This document shows, in pieces, positions 1 to 5,826 of a stretch of DNA of 5,826 nt. A model generated the notes under the pieces. The model did not search any database and had not been told where the DNA came from. It saw only the letters and a list, made by a program, of their open reading frames with translations. The stretch covers positions 1 through 5,826 of the forward strand of contig CAKQBM010000111.1 of the NCBI GenBank assembly GCA_934216185.1. Reading direction: 5' to 3'. The translations under genes were made by a program, and so were the position numbers. Source of the stretch: an uncultured Streptococcus sp. (GTDB taxonomy: Bacteria; Bacillota; Bacilli; Lactobacillales; Streptococcaceae). Every line of letters begins with the position of its first letter. Positions within the stretch are counted from its first letter, which is position 1.

Positions 1-10
1 TGTTAAGTAG

Positions 11-48
11 TTCACAACACATTATACACCTATTTTGTGAATAGTCAA
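11..48 (-). promoter_or_regulatory. Promoter with overlapping inverted repeat, for a gene beyond the left edge
   Basis: Read on the minus strand, TTGACT (48-43) and a consensus TATAAT (26-21) are separated by 16 bp, so transcription should start near position 14 and run out of the window. A perfect 7-bp inverted repeat, TTCACAA at 11-17 and TTGTGAA at 35-41, brackets the -10 box. A second pair, ATACAC at 24-29 and GTGTAT at 49-54, overlaps it. This arrangement fits a repressor operator laid over a strong promoter. The gene served is not visible and the regulator is unknown. Confidence 0.6.
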
Positions 49-131
49 GTGTATTTACAGTAAAATTTTAGAAAATCATGAAAATTTTTTCTTTCTTTCC
101 ATTTTAAGTGACATTCAGTAATTCTCACATC

Positions 132-159
132 AAAAAAGCCCAGACGACATTGTCTGAGC
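132..159 (-). terminator. Rho-independent terminator of the marR-proV-proWX operon
   Basis: On the minus strand, a stem of CAGAC paired with GTCTG around a 6-nt loop is extended by an outer GC/GC pair across one mismatch (138-159). It is followed by six T residues (137-132). It lies about 50 nt past the transporter stop codon. On the plus strand the hairpin is followed by A and then TTTTT (161-165), so it could also stop transcription from the left. Confidence 0.8.
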
Positions 160-206
160 ATTTTTCTATTTAGTCGTTTAAGGAAGTTGAGTTCAGCATT
201 TTTACG

Positions 207-2448
<2,242 letters not shown>

Positions 2449-2462
2449 TCTGTATCCTCAAT

Positions 2463-2687
2463 TTAAAACTTCCCTAGATTGGTCAAGTCTTCTACCTTAG
2501 GCATAACTTCCTTATTGTCCCAATGCTCCACAATTTTCCCGTTTTCTAGACGGAAGATATCGTACTGGGCATAGGCAAGGCCATCAATCTGAGTCTGACC
2601 ATAGCTAACCACATAGTTTCCTTGTCCTAAGAGTTGGAAAACAAAATCAAAAGTGGCCTTTACTTATAAACAGCTAATTTGCTCCAT
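2463..2687 (-). pseudogene. Remnant of a SnoaL/NTF2-like protein gene
   Basis: An ATG at 2687, one nucleotide after the MarR stop and with GAGG upstream, opens a frame reading MEQISCL and then a TAA stop at codon 8. The same frame continues for 66 sense codons to a TAA at 2463-2465. That stretch contains GQGNYVVSYG and then FRLENGKIVEHWDNKEV, which is the C-terminal half of SnoaL-like/nuclear-transport-factor-2 fold proteins. Such proteins usually have about 110-140 residues, so roughly the N-terminal half is missing as well as being separated by a stop. I infer an internal deletion plus a nonsense change. The original reaction is unknown, since the fold hosts many small-molecule enzymes and binding proteins. 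No good internal start with a ribosome site is evident, so a functional fragment is unlikely. Confidence 0.75.
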
Positions 2688-2688
2688 T

Positions 2689-3132
2689 TTAAACCTCATT
2701 TTCCTCCTCTTTCAGATTAGCCAAAATTCTTTCTTGAAAGGCTTCAAACTGACGAATTTCTTCCTCTGAAAATCCTTTGTAAAAGATCGTATCCAATTTC
2801 TGACTGACACGACGCCCCACTTCTTTCTGAGACTCCCCCAACTCTGTTAAAACTAAATACTTCTTACGCTTATCCTCTCCACATGGACTAATAGTTACAA
2901 GATTTTGTTCCTCTAGTTTTTTAATCATCGTCGTCAGTGTATTGTTAGCAAGCCCAGTCGCAAGCGCAATATCTGTCGCAGTTGCGCAGCCAGTTTCACT
3001 ATTCCATAAAACCGCTAAAATCTTCCCCTGTTCACTCCGATAAAGAGCTTCAGGATCTTGGCTCAGTAACTTTTGAAAAATCCGCCCATTCAACAAACGA
3101 ATATGATGGGCTACCAAATGACAATATTTCAT
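2689..3132 (-). CDS. MarR-family transcriptional regulator
   Basis: This is a 147-residue winged-helix regulator of normal MarR length, expected to bind DNA as a dimer. Helices at the two ends (about 1-25 and 100-145) should form the dimer interface. The central domain carries a recognition helix around 62-74 (ANNTLTTMIKKLE) and a wing at about 80-96 with the family's DKR motif (87-89). Cysteines at 5, 49 and 84 are present, the last in the wing, but no redox role is shown. The ATG at 3132 follows GGAGG (3137-3141) with a short 4-nt gap. It is the first gene of the operon that continues into the SnoaL remnant and the transporter. Two matching palindromes flank its promoter, so autorepression, and with it control of the transporter, is the simplest reading. 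The ligand is unknown; a choline-type compound is a guess from context. Confidence 0.9.
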   Translation of the reverse strand: MKYCHLVAHHIRLLNGRIFQKLLSQDPEALYRSEQGKILAVLWNSETGCATATDIALATGLANNTLTTMIKKLEEQNLVTISPCGEDKRKKYLVLTELGESQKEVGRRVSQKLDTIFYKGFSEEEIRQFEAFQERILANLKEEENEV

Positions 3133-3146
3133 GAAACCTCCATTTT

Positions 3147-3162
3147 ATTTCGATATCGAAAT
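3147..3162. promoter_or_regulatory. MarR operator, perfect 16-bp palindrome
   Basis: ATTTCGATATCGAAAT is a perfect palindrome. It falls just after the predicted transcription start (about +5 to +20) and before the ribosome site of the MarR gene. Its length and position are typical of a MarR dimer site, and binding here would block promoter clearance. The link to this particular regulator is inferred from adjacency and from the second copy at 3204. Confidence 0.75.
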
Positions 3163-3172
3163 GAATAACACA

Positions 3173-3201
3173 ATTCTAACACTTATCATTTCAACTGTCA
3201 A
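3173..3201 (-). promoter_or_regulatory. Promoter of the marR-transporter operon
   Basis: On the minus strand, TTGACA (3201-3196, consensus -35) and TAGAAT (3178-3173, five of six for -10) are separated by exactly 17 bp. Transcription should start near 3166, giving a leader of about 33 nt. A promoter this close to consensus would be highly active if unrepressed, which fits the two flanking palindromes. Confidence 0.85.
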
Positions 3202-3203
3202 CT

Positions 3204-3219
3204 ATTTCGGTTTAGAAAT
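3204..3219. promoter_or_regulatory. Second MarR operator, imperfect palindrome
   Basis: ATTTCGGTTTAGAAAT shares its outer arms ATTTCG and GAAAT with the perfect palindrome at 3147-3162. It ends two bases upstream of the -35 box. The centres are 57 bp apart, about five and a half helical turns. It is probably the weaker of two sites for the same repressor. Confidence 0.6.
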
Positions 3220-3232
3220 AATTTTTCCCTGT

Positions 3233-3263
3233 AAAAAAATCTCCTACGAAAGGTAGAAGATTT
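3233..3263 (-). terminator. Rho-independent terminator of the O-antigen-ligase-family gene
   Basis: On the minus strand, AAATCTTCTAC (3263-3253) pairs with GTAGGAGATTT (3247-3237) in an 11-bp stem with one T-G wobble and a 5-nt loop, running into a tract of seven T residues (3239-3233). It begins 14 nt after the stop codon. It separates this gene from the MarR promoter downstream, so the two units should be transcribed independently. Confidence 0.92.
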
Positions 3264-3276
3264 CAATCTTATAAAC

Positions 3277-4470
3277 TTAATCCGTCATGTCCGATAACAA
3301 CGTTCGATGCTCCAACGGAATACTGCACATAACTAGCAAGAAAATAAAGCCTGACTGAATCCAGAAGAGAGCCAAGTCAAAAATTCCGTGCACAGCAACC
3401 ACTGTAAGAAAAGATAGATAAAGGCCGATAATCGGACGTTTCCCCGACTCCTGACTCATATCCATCATCAAACGAACAGGAGCAACAGAAGACAAAACTA
3501 ATAAAATGGTACCCACAATTCCGTAACTCAGAATCGTATCAATATAAAGGCTGTGAGCATGTTCATGATAAGGAGCATGTATCCGAGGATACGAATGCAT
3601 GTAGGTCAATGGCCCCTCACCCCAAAAAGGATTTTGCTTAAACAAGGCCATCCCAGCATCCCAGATAGAAATGCGTTCTTCCATAGAAGAGTCTAAAGTT
3701 CCCATCCGAACTCCCAAATCACTGGAAAAGAGGAAGCTCAAGCCAATCGCAAAGACCCCAATACTAAGCCAAAAGGCCTTCCAGTTTTTAATAGTCGTAA
3801 AGAGATAGATGATTGCTCCAGCGATAATAGCAGGAAAGGCAGTTCGATTTTGAGTAAAGTTCAATCCAAAGAGATTCACAAAGCCTGCAAAAACACAGAA
3901 TACTTTCAACCAATTCAACTTTGTCGTTGTAAACAGATAGAAGGCAATCATGATACAGAAAGAAGCAATAATTCCATAATAATTAGGGTTAAAGAAGGTC
4001 ACTTCTGCACGATTCTGATGCCACACCTGCATATTGGGGGAAAGAAAAGCATAGTTAAATTTCTTCACAATTTGGAAATGTTCTAAACTCGCAAAAGCAG
4101 CTGACAAGACGCTACCAAACAAGATTAGCTGCAAAATCAATCGAAAGAATTTATGTGATAAAATCGACTGATAGTGCAAAAAGAAAACAGTAAATAGAAA
4201 CATTCCTACTGAAGCCACAAGACCCATCCAATTTTGTGCAAAAACGGATATCACAGTACTATAGCCAAGAAAAAGAAGCAGCATCGGATGCTCCCCCATT
4301 TTCTGAAGAATACTTTTCATGTCTCCTGTAAAAATCAAACTAATAATATATAAACAGAATACAACTACAAAAAGATAAAAGGGTAAAAAGATACTCAGGA
4401 TAATTCCCAATAAAATCAGCTCTTTACTAGACAACCCTTTCAGCTTTTCAATAAAGCCTATTGATTTCAA
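3277..4470 (-). CDS. tacL: O-antigen ligase family membrane protein, probable lipoteichoic acid ligase TacL (RafX)
   Basis: This is a 397-residue polytopic membrane protein with about ten or more hydrophobic segments and the Wzy_C/O-antigen-ligase signature. Visible motifs are NPNYYG (161-166), TQNRTAF (206-212), ERISIWDAGMALF (265-277) with PFWGEGP (281-287), and a histidine-rich outer loop HAPYHEHAHSLY (298-309) followed by SYGIVG. Family members transfer or polymerise undecaprenyl-linked glycans outside the membrane. In pneumococcus TacL moves teichoic acid chains onto a glycolipid to make lipoteichoic acid. I assign TacL from length, motifs and divergent position next to birA; a wall-polymer polymerase is the alternative. 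The start is TTG at 4470: AAAGGA (4482-4477) lies 6 nt upstream, and the first in-frame ATG would come only at residue 51. The gene appears monocistronic, with its own promoter and terminator. Confidence 0.88.
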   Translation of the reverse strand: MKSIGFIEKLKGLSSKELILLGIILSIFLPFYLFVVVFCLYIISLIFTGDMKSILQKMGEHPMLLLFLGYSTVISVFAQNWMGLVASVGMFLFTVFFLHYQSILSHKFFRLILQLILFGSVLSAAFASLEHFQIVKKFNYAFLSPNMQVWHQNRAEVTFFNPNYYGIIASFCIMIAFYLFTTTKLNWLKVFCVFAGFVNLFGLNFTQNRTAFPAIIAGAIIYLFTTIKNWKAFWLSIGVFAIGLSFLFSSDLGVRMGTLDSSMEERISIWDAGMALFKQNPFWGEGPLTYMHSYPRIHAPYHEHAHSLYIDTILSYGIVGTILLVLSSVAPVRLMMDMSQESGKRPIIGLYLSFLTVVAVHGIFDLALFWIQSGFIFLLVMCSIPLEHRTLLSDMTD

Positions 4471-4524
4471 AATGAATCCTTTCTCTCCAAATCAGTTGAT
4501 TCAGATAATAGTAAGCTACCCTTT

Positions 4525-4553
4525 ATTGTACCACTTTTTTAGCAATTTGAAAA
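4525..4553 (-). promoter_or_regulatory. Promoter of the tacL-like gene (extended -10)
   Basis: On the minus strand TTTTCA (4553-4548) and TACAAT (4530-4525) are separated by 17 bp, with an extended -10 TG one base before the hexamer (4533-4532). Transcription should start near 4518, about 48 nt before the TTG start codon. The -35 match is moderate; the extended -10 compensates. Confidence 0.7.
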
Positions 4554-4556
4554 CAA

Positions 4557-4570
4557 AGGAAACGTTTTCT
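4557..4570. promoter_or_regulatory. Possible cre (CcpA) site upstream of the tacL-like promoter
   Basis: AGGAAACGTTTTCT matches the core of the catabolite-responsive element TGNAANCGNTNNCA at every fixed position except the first and last. It contains the perfect palindrome AAACGTTT. It lies 3 bp upstream of the -35 box of the minus-strand promoter and about 75 bp upstream of the birA -35 region. The two mismatches and lack of a carbon-use gene make this tentative. Confidence 0.4.
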
Positions 4571-4643
4571 GGATAAAAAAGGAGCAAAAATACTGAGATT
4601 TCACAACTCAAGCTTAATGACTACATTTACTCTAAGAAAATCA
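4571..4643. other. Non-coding stretch of the divergent spacer
   Basis: This AT-rich stretch lies between the two divergent promoter regions. It contains no gene with a start and ribosome site, no strong hairpin and no recognised streptococcal repeat. As I recall the pneumococcal map, the raffinose gene cluster sits between these two flanking genes there; I see no clear remnant of it here. Confidence 0.4.
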
Positions 4644-4672
4644 TACCGTAAATACTAGGCATATGTTAAAAT
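4644..4672 (+). promoter_or_regulatory. Promoter of birA (extended -10)
   Basis: TAAAAT (4667-4672) is preceded by TG at 4664-4665, an extended -10. The hexamer 17 bp upstream (TACCGT, 4644-4649) is a poor -35. A start near 4679 gives a leader of about 60 nt containing the pair AACTAG / AAACTAG. No inverted repeat resembling a biotin-repressor operator was seen. Confidence 0.5.
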
Positions 4673-4739
4673 AGTAGTAATTAAGCAACTAGCCAAACTA
4701 GATTCAAATCACATACTATTCCTAAAGAAAGGCAACACT

Positions 4740-5675
4740 ATGAAATCCTACCAAGCTGTCTATCAGATTCTAGCCAAAGAAACCGACTATATCAGCGGAG
4801 AAAAAATCGCAGAAGAACTATCCCTCAGCCGAACATCAATTTGGAAAGCCATCAAGCGACTAGAACAAGAAGGCATTGAAATTGATAGTATCAAAAACAA
4901 AGGATATAAACTGATGAATGGTGATCTTATTCTTCCAGAGATTCTAGAAGAAAATCTTCCAATTAAAGTCAGCTTTAAATCCGAAACAAAATCAACACAA
5001 CTAGATGCAAAAGAAGCAATTGATCTAGGGAATGAAGCAAATACCCTCTATCTAGCTTCCTATCAAACAGCAGGCCGAGGTCGTTTTCAACGTTCCTTCT
5101 ACTCACCACAAGGTGGCATTTATATGACACTCCATCTTAAACCCAATCTCCCCTATGATAAATTACCATCCTACACACTACTTGTAGCAGGAGCTGTCTA
5201 CAAAGCCATTAAGAACCTAACTTTAATAGATATCGACATAAAATGGGTCAATGATATCTACCTAAATAATCATAAAATTGGAGGAATCCTTACAGAGGCC
5301 ATGACTTCTGTAGAAACAGGCTTAGTCACAGATATCATTATTGGAGTAGGAATCAACTTTACTATTAATGATTTCCCACAAGAATTAAAAGAAAAAGCTG
5401 CTAGCTTATTTAAAACTACAGCTCCAATAACAAGGAATGAATTAATCATAGAAATCTGGCGTGCTTTCTTCGAAACACCAGCAGATGAGTTATTATACCT
5501 ATATAAAAAACAGTCATTCGTTCTTGGAAAAGAAGTTACTTTCACACTAGATCAAAAAGACTACAAAGGAGTTGCTAAAGACATCTCCGAAAGTGGAAAA
5601 CTTTTAGTACAATGTGATAACAGAAAAGAAATCTGGCTCAATAGCGGAGAAATTTCACTCAAGAGTTGGAAGTAA
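4740..5675 (+). CDS. birA: Bifunctional biotin--[acetyl-CoA-carboxylase] ligase / biotin operon repressor
   Basis: The enzyme activates biotin with ATP to biotinyl-5'-AMP and attaches it to the biotin carboxyl carrier protein of acetyl-CoA carboxylase. The 311 residues show the full group II architecture. There is an N-terminal winged helix (about 1-60, recognition helix near SRTSIWKAIKRLE at 30-42) and a catalytic domain (about 75-255) with the TSTQ-like KSTQ (84-87), biotinyl-AMP loop AGRGRFQRSF (111-120), KWVND (168-172), KIGGILTE (179-186) and GVGIN (202-206). An SH3-like C-terminal domain occupies about 262-310. The ATG at 4740 follows AGAAAGG with a 7-nt gap. It is transcribed divergently from the tacL-like gene and converges on the tRNA. 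No clear terminator follows it on the plus strand. Repressor ability is implied by the intact DNA-binding domain; no target site is visible here. Confidence 0.97.
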   Translation: MKSYQAVYQILAKETDYISGEKIAEELSLSRTSIWKAIKRLEQEGIEIDSIKNKGYKLMNGDLILPEILEENLPIKVSFKSETKSTQLDAKEAIDLGNEANTLYLASYQTAGRGRFQRSFYSPQGGIYMTLHLKPNLPYDKLPSYTLLVAGAVYKAIKNLTLIDIDIKWVNDIYLNNHKIGGILTEAMTSVETGLVTDIIIGVGINFTINDFPQELKEKAASLFKTTAPITRNELIIEIWRAFFETPADELLYLYKKQSFVLGKEVTFTLDQKDYKGVAKDISESGKLLVQCDNRKEIWLNSGEISLKSWK

Positions 5676-5733
5676 TAATAAACTAGCACAACCATAAAAT
5701 CGACAATATATAAAGATTTTAGCTTAAAAATAC

Positions 5734-5758
5734 AAAAAAAAGAGAGTTATAAACCCTC
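5734..5758 (-). terminator. Rho-independent terminator of the tRNA-Ser transcript
   Basis: On the minus strand GAGGGTT (5758-5752) pairs with AACTCTC (5748-5742), with one G-T wobble and a 3-nt loop, followed by eight T residues (5741-5734). It begins 7 nt after the mature tRNA 3' end. In the opposite direction the stem has no T tract, so it should not stop birA transcription well. Confidence 0.9.
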
Positions 5759-5765
5759 ATTAAAA

Positions 5766-5826
5766 CGGAGAATAAGGGATTCGAACCCTTGCGCCAGTTA
5801 CCCGACCTAACGATTTAGCAAACCGT
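5766..5826 (-). tRNA. tRNA-Ser(GCU), 3' part only, cut by the window edge
   Basis: On the minus strand the segment reads from the anticodon stem to the 3' end. The anticodon stem is ACGGT/ATCGT (5826-5822 with 5814-5810) and the loop TTGCTAA (5821-5815) holds anticodon GCT (5819-5817), which reads AGC/AGU codons. A long variable arm (5809-5791) marks a class II tRNA. The T arm is AAGGG, TTCGAAT, CCCTT (5790-5774), the acceptor strand ATTCTCC (5773-5767) and the discriminator G (5766), all as expected for serine. CCA is not encoded. The D arm and 5' acceptor strand lie beyond the right edge. Confidence 0.93.

Noticed and set aside
11..41. Rex (NADH-sensing) operator at the left-edge promoter
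   Set aside because: The Rex site runs TTGTGAA then TTCACAA with a short gap; here the arms are in reverse order and 17 bp apart.
3850..4086. Plus-strand open frame antisense to the tacL-like gene
   Set aside because: It is the complement of conserved membrane-protein coding sequence and has no independent coding evidence.
4551..4658. Open plus-strand stretch in the tacL-birA spacer, containing an ATG at 4617 and 13 codons to a TAG
   Set aside because: No ribosome site lies before the ATG, the translation matches nothing I recognise, and such length is expected by chance in AT-rich DNA.
4660..4739. Biotin-repressor operator in front of birA
   Set aside because: No pair of inverted GTTAAC-like arms at the expected spacing is present; only a single TGTTAA occurs, within the -10 region.
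5270..5545. Minus-strand open frame antisense to birA
   Set aside because: It overlaps the conserved catalytic and linker region of birA and has no ribosome site or known family.
5766..5826. Phage or island attachment site at the tRNA-Ser 3' end
   Set aside because: No integrase gene is visible and I found no second copy of the tRNA 3' end within the window.

Overview
The window looks like chromosome of a mitis-group Streptococcus (S. mitis, S. oralis or S. pneumoniae type). The evidence is low to moderate GC, strong sigma-A promoters with extended -10 elements, AGGAGG-type ribosome sites, a fused permease/substrate-binding choline-betaine transporter of pneumococcal ProWX type, a teichoic-acid-ligase-like membrane protein next to birA, and a tRNA-Ser with no encoded CCA. 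The species call comes from recognition, not from a search.

Layout, left to right. Positions 1-206 hold no gene. They contain a strong minus-strand promoter, nested in inverted repeats, that drives a gene beyond the left edge, and a rho-independent terminator (132-159) that closes the next operon. From 3166 down to about 132, all on the minus strand, is one apparent operon. Its order is a MarR-family regulator (2689-3132), a broken SnoaL/NTF2-like gene (2463-2687), an ABC ATPase (1720-2448) and the fused permease/binding protein (207-1727). No internal terminator was seen and the genes abut or overlap. Its promoter has a consensus -35 box and a near-consensus -10 box, and is bracketed by two copies of a 16-bp palindrome, so the MarR protein most likely represses its own operon.

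Next comes a monocistronic minus-strand gene for an O-antigen-ligase-family membrane protein (3277-4470), probably the teichoic acid ligase TacL (called RafX in pneumococcus). It has its own promoter, a TTG start, a strong terminator and a cre-like site just upstream of its -35 box. A 269-bp divergent spacer separates it from birA (4740-5675, plus strand), the bifunctional biotin-protein ligase/repressor. The right edge cuts a minus-strand tRNA-Ser(GCU), of which only the 3' half and its terminator are present.

Functionally, the window places import of choline or a related quaternary amine beside the enzyme thought to attach choline-bearing teichoic acid chains to the membrane glycolipid. That makes biological sense in this group, but the two units have separate promoters and terminators, so co-regulation is not shown. 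No wholly new system was found. The points most worth a second look are the two-operator MarR promoter, the decayed enzyme kept inside the transport operon, and the tacL-birA junction, which as I recall is where pneumococcus carries its raffinose genes.
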